In this document: piece by piece, positions 1 to 11,146 of the stretch | Layout: every line of letters begins with the position of its first letter | How positions within the stretch are numbered: position 1 is the first letter of the stretch | DNA from: Caenorhabditis elegans | Taxonomy: Eukaryota; Nematoda; Chromadorea; Rhabditida; Rhabditidae | NCBI RefSeq assembly: GCF_000002985.6 | Contig: NC_003282.8 | Location: 4,774,001-4,838,000, forward strand | DNA length: 64,000 nt | Direction of reading: 5' to 3' | Made by a program: the position numbers and the translations under genes | The notes under the pieces: model-generated | The model's input: the letters and a program-made list of their open reading frames with translations, nothing else | The model's database searches: none | What the model was told of the DNA's origin: nothing

Positions 1-1133
1 GCTTCGTTGCAATGATTGAAAGTATCGGAGATTATAGTAAGTATCTGTAATCTGTTATGCTTAGGCTTAGGCGTTGGCTTTGGTTTAGGCTTAGGCGTTG
101 CATCAAACTTGAAACGCAAATTTAGATAGTAATCTATAACTTTTGCAGATTACCTTTCATAATTTTCAGACCTTTGCGCGAAACTCTCAAAGCAGGGCCG
201 AATCCCTACATCGAATCTGAATCGAGGGTTTATAGTCGAAGGAATCGGTTGCATGCTGTCCTCCTCATTCGGAATCGGTACCGGAATTACCACCTACGCG
301 GAGAATATTGCAATCATGTCGGTGACGAAAGTGGCTAGTCGGATTACTATGCAGACCGCCGGGATCTTTCTGCTGATCGCTGGAATTTTCTCGAAGTTTG
401 CAGCAGTGCTGGCAATGATTCCCGAACCAGTTGTTGGAGGGGTTCTTGCCATTGGGATTTGTATGGTGAATGGAGTTGTGCTCAGAAATTTGATGGTAAT
501 TTAATTTTGCAAGCTTCTGAAACATGTTTTCATAATCTCAGACAGTGGATCTCCGTCTGTCTCGTAATCTAACAATCATGGGAATTGCTGTTATAATGGG
601 TCTTACTGTAGCCCTACACTTTGAGAATAATCCCCTAAAAACTGGGAATCAAACTGTGGATAATGTATTTGGAACTTTATTGACTATTCGGATGTTGATT
701 GGAGGAATTATTGCATTTACTTTAGACAATATTGCACCAGGTTTGTCGAGTGCACCAATTCCTACGCGCAAATTTTTTAGGTGCAACAAGAGAGCAGCGA
801 GGGTTTAGGAAGGCTGACGACGACGGAGAAGATGATATTCCAGTGGAGAATAATGGTTTTGCGTTGCCATCTTTCATGAATAGGTATTATTATTATTATT
901 ATTGAGTTGCGCTTATATTGAAATAGCTGAAAAATTGCTCGTAAATAACGGTACAATATGGTTGTGGAAAAACGGTTTCAGATACAAAATTTGAGCTTTT
1001 GATTTGACGCCACGTTTCATTTTTCAGATTCTTCTTGAAATATCGATGGCTGACATACATTCCTCTAATTCCTTCCCGAGAGGAAATTTTGGATATTGAA
1101 GAAAAAAGAACGGAAGTTAAATACAAACTTTAG
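1..1133 (+). CDS. SLC23-type ascorbate/nucleobase permease, 3' part (partial)
   Basis: This is the C-terminal part of a nucleobase/ascorbate transporter, a multi-pass plasma-membrane permease. The 5' part lies outside the window. Exons read as <1-37, 170-495, 542-740, 781-883 and 1028-1133, all with GT-AG borders and compatible phases. The first exon gives the family signature ESIGDY. Then come FGTG-like FGIGTG with an adjacent TTYAEN, ITKVASR-like TKVASR, a run of hydrophobic helices and FMNRFFLKYRW, which fits the SLC23 C-terminal tail. The protein ends KVKYKL-like, EVKYKL, before TAG at 1131. The 38-169 intron carries a TTAGGC-like run. Family assignment is strong by alignment with remembered vertebrate SVCT sequence. 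Substrate (ascorbate, uracil or xanthine) cannot be decided here. Confidence 0.85.
55..106. repeat. Interstitial nematode telomere-like repeat
   Basis: Degenerate copies of the nematode telomere unit TTAGGC (CTTAGGCTTAGGCG, GTTTAGGCTTAGGCG) lie in the first visible intron of the permease gene. About five to six units are recognisable, mixed with diverged ones. Confidence 0.7.
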
Positions 1134-1556
1134 GTTTTTTGTGGTTTTTCTCCCGACCTTGTTTGAGTTGTTCATGAAGTTTTACACACAACAAACTATT
1201 ATACAAAGATATAACAGTTTTGATGATTTCATTAAACTAAATCAGAAATATCGTTCCAAATTAATGTCCTCGGTGTGATAAAGGTTTCTGAAATATCATT
1301 TGTTATTATTATTATTTGATCCAAATTCATTAGCTCACCCATCAATAACCGGGAATGCTTCTGGTTTAAGAATCAACCCGCTTTGCTTAAATTTCATTCC
1401 ACGTGAAATATCAATTGGGCTGAAGCATGTGTGGCGCATAGAAAACGAGATTTCGTAAAAGTTCTGGAATAATGATCTGAACAAGTGCCTGGTTGATGTT
1501 TCAAACTCCTAAAGTACCCTTTCAGTAACCAACACAAAAGTACGGAACGAGGACAG

Positions 1557-2096
1557 CTATGTTAATATTAAGTTTTTGCATTTTGGCTTAAAAACTAGCG
1601 TACGGATTGGATTTTGCACCACATAGTGCGTTAGGTATATCTTTTGGGGCATCCGACAATTCTGAGGTTCATCGCACTCTACAGAGAGAACGGGTGGTGA
1701 CATGATGCCAGAAAACTTACAGAGCTGCGAGATATTCGTGAGTGATCTATCGCAGTCCTAGATCGGCTGCACGTGATCCTTAAAAACTCACATTCCAAAG
1801 ACCATCACCATGCGCCTCGGCGTGCATTTCATATGTCATCGCTGTCGAATTGACGATCTCAAACTTGTGCCACGTGTCAATATGGTCGTTGGGTTTGCTG
1901 AAAAAACCTTTATGAAAAGGTATACAGTCCACTCAACTTACAATGTATCTTCCTCCCATGCTTGAATATCTTGAATGAATGGAGCCCGGTGACTTTGACA
2001 CGTGAACGTTCCTTTGAAAAAGAATCTAGTTGTCAGCTCTGGTTCAGCTGAAAGTGATGAGAAGAGAAGAACACAAAGTAGGGATGCTCTGAACAT
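1557..2096 (-). CDS. Small secreted nematode protein, about 142 aa
   Basis: Modelled from three exons, 2096-1942, 1897-1792 and 1724-1557, with GT-AG introns and phases that close into one frame ending at TAG 1557. The N-terminus MFRASLLCVLLFSSLSA is a clear signal peptide. The mature part starts near AEPELTTR and carries KGTFTC, AWEEDTLFKPNDHIDTWHKF and five or six cysteines. The layout (signal peptide, KGxxTC start, about 140 aa) faintly recalls nematode transthyretin-related proteins, but the downstream half does not match well, so no family is claimed. The third-exon acceptor at 1725 was chosen over one at about 1761, because that one would leave an intron of only about 30 bp. An alternative last exon is possible. 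Confidence 0.5.
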
Positions 2097-2861
2097 TTCA
2101 AACAGAATGATGGAAAAATGAGAAATTTCCAGACATTTATTCAGGCAACCATCCCATGAACAAATTAAATTAGGGGGTCCCGTGAGGAGGTGTGGTCTTG
2201 AAATTGTGACTGATCATTCACATTTTGATCGATGAACTATATTATATTTTCAGATTTTTTATATGGAAGCATCTGTACGATTTTATCCAAGCAAGTTTTC
2301 GAAACTACGCGCTAACCGCCCTCTAAGCACCCAAAATTGTTGAACATTTCAACATTATCAACCTTTAAAAATGTTCAAAATTTTATTATCGGGCAAAAAA
2401 CGTATAAATTAAATATTCAGACACATTCAAAAGGAAAACACATGACAAAAACAACAAAAAACGGGGACTTATGTATACATACAAGTAGTTTTAAACAAGT
2501 AAAAAAACAGATGAAAATTATTAAAGCGAAAAAGAAACCAAAGATATACAGATGAGATTCAAGAAAAGGGAGAAATGTTGAAGCTGTACATTAATATTAC
2601 TAGGTGAACACTAAAAAGGAGAATTTCATGCTTATTAGCTCCTAGAATTTGGTTTGAAAATGTAGTAAGCCGACCAATCAGTAAAGCGCAATGGGCGTGA
2701 CCTCCATCGCTGATTGGTTGGCATGGCGAAATTGAATTTGAATATGGGGGAGGTTTCCAATTGAAGTTTTTGAGATTTTTTGTGGATGTTTGAAAGGCTT
2801 GGGAGTTTCCTAAATATTTTCATTAACATGAGCTACTCGTCGGAAGCAGGAGCCGTTGAAT
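2097..2861. other. Intergenic stretch, no gene seen
   Basis: AT-rich DNA between the secreted-protein gene and the SET gene. The small open frames here lack exon-like composition and no repeat structure stands out. It should hold the promoter of the secreted-protein gene and the 3' UTR of the SET gene. Confidence 0.5.
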
Positions 2862-5800
2862 TTATAATCCTTTTATACCTCTTGTACTCAAAATGATGTC
2901 GTAAGGCATAGTATTGTTTGAGCTGAAAATTTTAGATTTTAGCCAATTTGGAAAATTTAAAAAAAAAGAAGAAGGAAAATCAATCTTCGATACCTCCTTC
3001 TTCGTAGCTCTTGACAGAATCCCAAAACTCTCGGTATTCGGGCACCCAATTCTCTCACACAGACAACCTCCTTTAAGCTCATTCAGGTATCCGGGACCAT
3101 AATCAAATGTTAGTTCAACTCCCGGGAAAATGTCCTCAAGAGTGACTAGAAGAAGCTTGCAGTGAGCCGGTGAGAATCCTTTTTGGAATACTCGAACCAT
3201 TGCCATATTGGGTTGACAACTGTGACAGCAGATGCGAGCAACGTTTCCGATTCGCTTGGGATTGACGAACCAAGGTCTTGCCAATTGTTTTTTCAGTGAG
3301 CTTTTGAAATTTTCACTCCATCTTTTGTTGAAATTGGGAAGGGTCTCATGAAGGTTGTGAGCTTCGTTTACTATTTCGAAAGCATAGTCCTGATCTATAT
3401 TGTCCAAGATATCAAAATCCATGAGTTCTCCAGTAAACTCCATGACTGGGGTGCCTGTAAAGAAATATAGCGTTTTGATCATCGGTAAGGTAAGATTTAC
3501 CTGCTGGAATGGAATTCAACGTCCGGATCGCAAATCCCATGATTTCATTTTTCCGGTAAATTTCGAATTTATTAATGTTCTTCTCCGGCAACAGTGTAAT
3601 ATTGTTTGTGCATTTCCCACCGCATGCACAATTTTCGGAGCACGCAAATCCAATTGTGTCAAAGAAATGATTTCGTTCCCGGATGAAAACAGGGTCAAAG
3701 GTTGACTGAAAAAAGTTGCACATTTTTGAGCAGCGCTTGATAACTTACAAAATCCGTGAGCAATTTATTATTCTTCGGATCTTGCTCTTTTCTTAGTTTC
3801 AGATTCATCTGAAAGCAGAAACAGTCGGGATTGTTCCAGCACTTTTTGATCGATCCAGAACTACAGCACTCACATCTGATCTGAAAATAAAAGGCTTTGT
3901 TTCTAGTGAGAAATTCCAAGTCTACGTTGTCGCGTAGACGATTACAGCTCGTTCTGAGTTACAACTTTCTTTAAAGAAGGTGTAGGCACAAGGAAAGCTA
4001 CACAGACCTTGTAGGCATTTAGAAAGGCCTCAATGTGTCTCAATAAAAACTCACAACATTATTTGGTCTCTCAGCTTCCTCTGTCAGCGCATGCAACTCT
4101 GGATATTTTTCCACGTCGACAACATTTCTTTCTGTGTACTTGTAGACAAAAGTGTTGCCCAAAGAAATTGTCCTGTGAGTTTCACCGGGAATATCCGTGA
4201 AAGTGGAAATACTTTTCTCGAAAAGCTTCTTTTCGACAAAGATTCGTTTTTTTGGAGGAGTGTAAGATACGTTTAGAGCAAAGTCCACAAATTTTCTGAA
4301 CATTTTAAAATTGTATTACTTCAGGATCAACTTAGGGACCTATCAGAAATTGTTAACTGACGAGATATGTGCAAAATGTTTATCTACATTTTGTCAAAAG
4401 ATAGAAAAGATAAAAGTAGACGGTAATTCAATTATTGATGTCAAAACTTACTCATGAAAATCAACGGGAAACTCGTGCCGAGGCATATTCCATAAAAGTC
4501 TCGTAGTAGCCATATGGTTGTCCATCATATCAGCCATGGTGTTGAGCACTGTCTTATTAATCAACTTTCCGCAAGTTCTCACATAGAAACCGTCAAGCTC
4601 TGGATCAGATTTAATAGCGTTTCGAACTGAACACTCCGCTTTCAAGAACAATTTCAAATCTTTTTCGGTTGCTTTTGAAGTTTTCGTTAGAATTTTCTTG
4701 ATTTCAAGATTGGCTATAATAGAGTGAGCAAAGATCTCGTTTCTATATTTTGCAGCGATTTTCTGTAATACTTTCAGGTTTTAATTAGAAGTGTCGTCTA
4801 CAAAACTATGGAGTTATTAATGTGATGCTGAAAATTGCATACATGTATTTTAATACATTTTCCCCCTATTCATGCGTGCCGAAAAATGTAAAAAAAAGCA
4901 AACATGTGTTGCATGTTTTCGACATTATTCGGCATTTTTCCGCATTTTTCTACATTGGCAGTCACCCCACTTTGCATGTTGAAGACGAGAGACGCAGAAA
5001 AACTCTACCTGTGGGGATACATCACAACCCCATCGAAGAATTAAGGCAATTAGGCTGTTAAAGAGTTACAGTTTTAAGTGCACAAAAACTTTTAAATGAG
5101 AAAATATCATTTTGGCCGTTTTCACAATCAGTTAAATTTATTTTTATAGTTTAATTTGTTAAAAATCTATTCCATCTATTCCATTTTCAGTTGAAAATTA
5201 ATCTCAACATTTTGCCAAGCTTTTTAAACACAAAGTTATATTTTTTTTAATTATTTTTTCGTGACATCGTTTAAATGCTAGCAATGCCTCCTATCTAGTA
5301 CTTCCCAAACACATATTTCAATCAACTTGACAAAAATTTCAAAATTTCGAAATCCCCAGTACCAAAATTTAAAACACGTACATCCTTCTTACTGGCCTGT
5401 TCCAACAAATTATCCTTCTTCTTTCGCCCACTTTTTATAGGCTTTGTATTTCGATTTTCATCATTTTGAAAATCGACGGGACTTTTTCGCAGTGCGCCTC
5501 CTCCTTTCCTCTTTGGGATAACTTTTTTCCTTTCAACCGTACAGCACGTGGTCAGAAGCTCCGATAGAAGTGTGGCTTCATTGAAACTTAGTTTTTTTGG
5601 GTCTTTTGCCATTAGACGTTTCATCTGATTATTTAATTTTTTGCTATCGGATCCTTCGGTTTTTGAACGTTTTGCTGGTTCTGGAATAACTTGGAACTAA
5701 AGTTTATAATGCAAATTTTACAAAAATTTTACACTCTATCGGAAATCGAGAGTGAAAGCTGAACTTAAAAAGACAATTAATTGGGCTTGAAAAGTTTTTA

Positions 5801-6083
5801 ATTTTCTAGAAAATTTACATTAATACTGGAGAGATGACTTTGAAAAATATGAAATACTATTGAAATTTTCAAATGAATAAAACAACTACGTACTTATAGG
5901 AACTTTTTGAAACTTTTCTTGAACTAATTGAGAATATTAGAAAAAAATTTCTTTAACAAAGTTCAATTCAAACTTTAAAAACTCACGCTCATTAGCCAAG
6001 CTTGTAACTGATCTTTTTCTAAAACTGCGTCCACCGGCTGCTTGTGAGCTATTACTTCTGGTGTTTTTGAACGTGAACCCCAT
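2862..6083 (-). CDS. set-15: SET-domain histone methyltransferase-like protein
   Basis: Reads on the minus strand through exons near 5699-5393, 4756-4453, 4291-4053, 3882-3748, 3701-3494 and 3455-2862. The product has a lysine-rich N-terminus (RKKKD), a cysteine-rich pre-SET region (CECCSSGSIKKCW, then CSENCACGGKCTNN), a SET domain (GFAIRTLNSIPAG, FTGEL, CHSCQPN, ELTFDYG) and a CxCx4C post-SET motif (CLCERIGC). This order is that of the Suv39/G9a/SETDB group of H3K9 methyltransferases. The usual NHSCxPN is CHSCQPN here, so one conserved asparagine is missing. The 5' end is unsettled. An exon at 6083-5991 (starting MGFTFKN, SR-rich) looks coding, but its donor phase does not join cleanly to the 5699 exon. 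A safe minimal start is Met at 5624. Symbol is from remembered map position. Confidence 0.82.
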
Positions 6084-6257
6084 AGCTATTTTACCCTGAA
6101 ATTGAATTAAAATGTCATAAATTAAGAATAGGAAGATTGAAAACAAAGCACTTACTAATCTAGTCCTACCTAAAAAAATGTAGAAGGTGTAAATAATAAG
6201 CAGTTGAATTAGTGGTGTAGGATCTGAAATTTTAAATATTGACCTTAAATTTTTTAA

Positions 6258-6485
6258 TTAAAAATGAAGAAATTTGTCGGGAAATCGAGTTTCAATTAAT
6301 TCGGTGCGAAAGGGGATAGCTCTACCGCTGACTAATAAATGATAGCGGTCACTGATCGCTGGTTGGTCGGTTTGCACGACGGTTCTACATTGAATTGGAA
6401 AACGGCAGAACATGAAATTTTCGGAAGCTAGTGGTAACATGAAAACTATAACTAGCAGAACAGCAAGGAAATTTGAATTTGCCAT
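6258..6485 (-). CDS. Very small secreted protein, 75 aa
   Basis: A single open frame begins MANSNFLAVLLVIVFMLPLASE, a textbook signal peptide with cleavage likely after LAS or ASE. It is followed by a 50-residue mature part with only two cysteines (FMFCRFPIQC), no dibasic processing sites and no recognised domain. It could be a real one-exon gene, or the first exon of a gene whose remainder I could not find. It lies just upstream of the SET gene on the same strand. Function unknown. Confidence 0.4.
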   Translation of the reverse strand: MANSNFLAVLLVIVFMLPLASENFMFCRFPIQCRTVVQTDQPAISDRYHLLVSGRAIPFRTELIETRFPDKFLHF

Positions 6486-6850
6486 CTTATTTCAAAGTTG
6501 AAGGAATATGTTTGATTAAAATGTTTAAATTCATCCAGAAATATGTTAGAATTAAGTATATCTGAAGCAATAACTTTTGACCTTTTCCCGACTTTGAGAC
6601 GGGTGGTAAGTGGCTTCATCCTTTCCTGTAGCATAGAAAACTGGCAGGTAGGTTAATAGTGAGAATTGAAACAAAGTTGAGAAAATGTTTCGATTTAAAT
6701 TGTGTTATGCGAAACGCTCACATTGTTGATGAATTCCCATTAAAAATGAAACTTTACAGCCGGTGAAACTTTCAGAATTTCTATTAAAATTTACAGATAA
6801 GGGAACTGTTTCACTGAAATTCAACTATAAATCAGGAAGATAGCACATAT

Positions 6851-6871
6851 TTGGTTTATTTAATGTAGTTA
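6851..6871 (+). ncRNA. Predicted 21U-RNA (piRNA) locus
   Basis: CTGTTTCA core at 6806-6813. A YRNT start (T-A-T-T) puts the first U at 6851, 38 bases past the core. Prediction from motif spacing only. Confidence 0.5.
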
Positions 6872-7894
6872 TCCATTGCGATTTTCCGAAAACCAACTAT
6901 CATATTTCCTCTGTTAGTTTTGCATCCAACTACTTTACTTTGAAAGGTTTTATCTTGATTCGTTTTGAAGATATTAATAGATTATAAATTACACTACGAT
7001 TGAAAAAGATGTAAAAAATATAATGTCAGTTAACAATTTTTGAATATAACAAGCGACGGTAAAGATATAAGCTGTCAAAGTTGAACAATAGGGTGCAAAA
7101 CTAAAAGAGGAAATAAGAAAACTAAATAAGTACTATGTTTTTATTTGAGAATTTTCCAATACAGGATAAATTTTCGATAAAGGGTGAAAACTCAAATTGA
7201 CCACACATATATAGACGCTGACCGTCCACCACCACCCTACACTAGAGATGTCAAAATGAGAGAGACACAGGATGTGGTGCAATGTGTGTGTATGTAACGG
7301 CGAGTTTCGGCGTAGTGGGAAAAAATGACCGCCGGGCGGACGTAGGGGACAGCACATACAGCTGTTGCCTATTTTTGCTGCGTCTCTCCGTCTCTCCGAC
7401 TCCCATTATCTCTCACTCGTTTTTTTTGTTGGAAATTTGGGACATAAATGATATAGGCTAGAAATTGGGGAAAAGGTGGTAAATATTAGCACAAAAAAGT
7501 GAAGGGATCGCTAGAAATATTATGCCTTTAACAATTCCCTCAGAGCGGTCAGCGGCCGATATTTTACAGGCTATAGAATTTTTTTCAGGATTTTGTAATA
7601 TAAAATGAACATTAGAAGTACATACTGTCCTGAATGTTTTTCTGGCAAGACTCGTTTTGGAATTGAAATTTCACATACTCTAGAAAATTTAGGCAACTCT
7701 TAATTTTTTATCAAGTTTTTGCGATAAAAAGTTCAGCATTTCACGAGACAAATTGTAAAGTTTTTGATAAGAAATTTTGAGAAAATACAGGAATAACTGC
7801 ACGTAGGGGGAGAAATCACTTACACGCGCCTTTAACCTACATTTTTTGGCAAAAACTACACCAGGACCCAAAGCTTGAAACCTGGGTATTGTAT

Positions 7895-8075
7895 GCACGA
7901 GAATGCCTGCCTACATGTCTTAAATGATGCCTACACCTGCCTGCCTTAGTTGAGTTTTCAACAAATTAATTCTAGTATGAAACTAGGCATAATCATAAGT
8001 TTACACAATTCATAAATTAAGTAGGCAAGAGGTAGGCACGTAGGCATGAAATCGTGCGTGTCTGCCGCAAAAACG
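7895..8075. repeat. Degenerate inverted repeat rich in TGCCTAC
   Basis: The left arm repeats TGCCTGCCTACATG and GCCTACACCTGCCTGCC. The right arm holds the complement GTAGGCAAGAGGTAGGCACG and TAGGCATGAAATC. It looks like an old MITE-like element with mismatched arms. Confidence 0.45.
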
Positions 8076-8999
8076 TACGCAATTTATATCCGCCCACACA
8101 ATCTAGAAAATAATTATTTCGAAGCTAGTTGTGGCAGTATTTATACGTTATTATAATCTCCAAAGGAAAATTCAATGACGTTTTAAAACTACATTTATAT
8201 AATAAATTGAGTCCGTGCTTCCGAGTTAGACACCCCGCACTTTTATATATTTGAAGCAGCTGAACTCTGCTGAAAAGAATGGTGTTTTTTTAAATAGAAA
8301 AATCAGAACTGACTTTCTACTCTTCTTGTAAATTCGGCGTTGAATTAAACATTTACAAAATTACAAAAAAGAGAAAAAATGTTGTCAATTTACGTGCCAG
8401 TTAAAAATATAAATTTTTCTTACACATTTTTCTGACATAGAAACTGATGAACATATGAACATGGTATGCTAAACGTTACAACCTGTTGCTACAGCCTGTT
8501 GTAAAATGTGAATAGGGGATAGGGTGGGAGAAAATGGTCAAGGTTAAATGCTTTATGGCAAACAACACAATACACCTTTATTATGGGAGTTTTGATGAAA
8601 AGGTTCTGGGAAATGATGGAAGCACAGGAAAAAAAAGTTGATGCGAAAGTTGATTTAAGAACTAACAAGGGAACGTATTAATTTTGCCATCATGTTCTCA
8701 GTGAAAACTTCCAGACACAGCAATAAGTCCTTGCGAAAAATTGAGCAACATCGCCAAACTCTCTTGATTTCGAAAACGTTTTTTTCAGGAATTTGCATTT
8801 ACTTTTATCGAAGACTATAAAATAGCCCCAAAAATTATTTTTATTTGAATTTCCCAAGATTTTAGGAGCGTTTTCACGGAAGGAAACGTTATTGAAATTT
8901 CTGTTAATAAGATTTTTTTATTTGAAACTTTTTACATCCCAACCAGACAAAACATTTCAGAAATATTCCAAGGAATGTCCATACCGGTTCAGAAATGTT

Positions 9000-9450
9000 T
9001 ACCGTATTTCTTCTATTAATATGACTGCAATACTATTTTTCGATGGTCTTCCCGCTTGCAATACTAATAGGGAGTGCAAGACTATTAGGGAGTGCAATAC
9101 TAATTTTCAGAACATTTTTCTGACTTTGAGCTTACAAGTTTTTTTCTGAAAAAGCACGAATCTTATGTAAAAATTCAGAAAATTTGATTTTAATTGTAAC
9201 ATATAAGTTCAAAAACTTCAATCTCGTAGAAATGTTGTGAAAAACTGTTGCAAAATAGGCAAATTTTTTCGTTGAAATCCTGAAGTTAACAAGACGGGCC
9301 TGCAATAAAAAAGAGTAAACGCAAGGCTATTAGGGAGTGCAAGACTAATAGGGAGTGCCATACTAATTTTCGGAAGGTCTCCGAGGGGCAATACTAATAG
9401 GGAGTGCAAGTCTAATAGGGAGGCCATATTAATAGAAGATATACGGTATA
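9000..9450. mobile_element. Palindromic MITE-like element, about 450 bp
   Basis: The left end TACCGTATTTCTTCTATTAA (9000) is matched in inverse by TTAATAGAAGATATACGGTA at the right end (about 9429-9448). Both arms contain several copies of AATAGGGAGTGCAA. A fragment of the same element (ACCGTATTTCTTCTATTAA, then TGCAATACTATTTTTCGA) lies at 40246-40312, so this is a dispersed family. Confidence 0.75.
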
Positions 9451-9680
9451 TGCCTTTTCACCTTCAAAATTATCAAAAGTCTGAAAATCCGATTAGGGAG
9501 CTAATTTGAAAATCCGAAAATTTCCGCGAAACAGATATTTCTCAGACCTTGCAAGTTTGAAAAATATTAAGCTACGGAGAAAACTTTCAGACTGCACTTA
9601 TTCTGCGAAGCCAGACTAATCTCACACGTACTTTGGCAGTATCCGCTTCTGACGTAAAGTACGAAAAAAGGGCAGAATTC

Positions 9681-9688
9681 TGAAACAG
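9681..9688 (-). promoter_or_regulatory. 21U-RNA promoter core (CTGTTTCA) on the minus strand
   Basis: Perfect 8-mer. The nearest YRNT start is 43 bases away (9638), outside the best spacing, so no mature RNA is placed. Confidence 0.35.
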
Positions 9689-9924
9689 AGTTATTCGTAT
9701 ACTTCGGGTTAAACATTTTTCGCAAAAATAAATTCAAAAATGTTCAAAAGACTGATTTTTTTTCACCCAACTGAATTAAGAAATTTTCCGATTCCTTTCA
9801 AAAGAAAATTTGCAAAAAGCTTCCAGAATGTTAACGTAACTTCAAACATCATAAAAATCATAAAAAGTTTTGCAAAAATCAACAATTAAAGAAGGTGTAT
9901 CGTTAATGGGGAAATTGTTTTAAA

Positions 9925-10110
9925 ATGTAGTACCCTCTCAGTAGTAGTACCTACCCTCTCACCAGCCTATCATTCGATCTCGCCCCTCTCAGCAGCATGT
10001 CAATGTGGTTTACCCTCTCCACCAGCACTCCGGCCGCTGTCTCCCCCCTTCACAAGCCTCTGAATGTGGTTTGCCCTCTCGGTGGCACTACCCATCACAG
10101 CAGCCGTACT
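9925..10110. repeat. Degenerate CCCTCTC/CAGCA tandem repeat
   Basis: About six imperfect units of roughly 30 bp, each with (T)ACCCTCTC followed by CAGCA or CACCAGC and often AATGTGGTTT. Open frames crossing it on both strands are a by-product of the repeat. Confidence 0.55.
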
Positions 10111-10834
10111 ATGCAGCAAGGGGGTCTGATTTTTGGGAATATTTCTATTTGTCTTTTTTATTAATAGAAATGTTTGATGGCAATTAAAAAGGCACCAATA
10201 GTAATTTATTTCTATATTTTTCAAAAGTTCCAATTTATTGAAAGAATAAGCTCGAATCCTTGTGATCTGGATCGGATATAAAAAGAGGAAAACCAACAAA
10301 TAAATAAAAGAAAAATGAGCAAATTAAATATGGAAATTCTTGGAAGAAAAAACTAAAATTTGAAAACACTGGGAGGTTGACAAATCTATTGGAACGTTTA
10401 ATTCGGGAGAAAAACATGTGACAACCGGAAATGAGAGTTATAGCCAATTTCGGATTATTTATTGATCTTATTTCGGAATGTTGTGTGAGTGGAGGGAGTT
10501 GTGGGAGAGTTTGATGCGTAATTTGTTGTGCTAAAATTGGAAAAATGGACTATTTTCAGGGAATAATGGTGCCTATTATCAGGAATACAGAATTCTCTTT
10601 TTCATTTTCGAATTTTCCTCCACGTGGTGAAGGATTGTGTTCGTTGGACGTTTCTGAAATTAAAAATTTTTTCCGCCGTTTTTTCAGAAAAAACTTTTTT
10701 TGAATTCAAACAAAAAATAAAACTGTAACAAGGTTTTATAAAAATTTTATTTAAAAAAAAAGTTAATTTTTTGCCCAAAAAACCTGTGCAACTGAAGTGG
10801 AAGCCCATCATCCTCAATTCGCTTTTGGGATGTA

Positions 10835-10987
<153 letters not shown>

Positions 10988-11146
10988 TTTTTTCTTCTTC
11001 TATTTTTTCAAGTTAGTTTTGAAAAATTTGACGGTATGGTAGGATCAAAACTTGCGGTGAACATATATTATGTGTGGTATTCAATGTATTTGTAATTAAA
11101 CAGTTTCAATAATTTTATTAATAAAATCTCCCAAACTCCTTAAGAT

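Larger units (their letters stand above)
6486..8996. other. Long intergenic region without a convincing gene
   Basis: No exon-like open frames were found on either strand. The content is AT-rich spacer with one 21U-RNA promoter core at 6806, a CT/GA-rich patch near 7370-7420 (repeated TCTCTCCG) and a degenerate inverted repeat near 7895-8075 listed separately. Confidence 0.5.

Noticed and set aside
1096-1278. 60-codon plus-strand frame after the permease
   Set aside because: It overlaps the last permease exon in another frame and continues into the 3' UTR.
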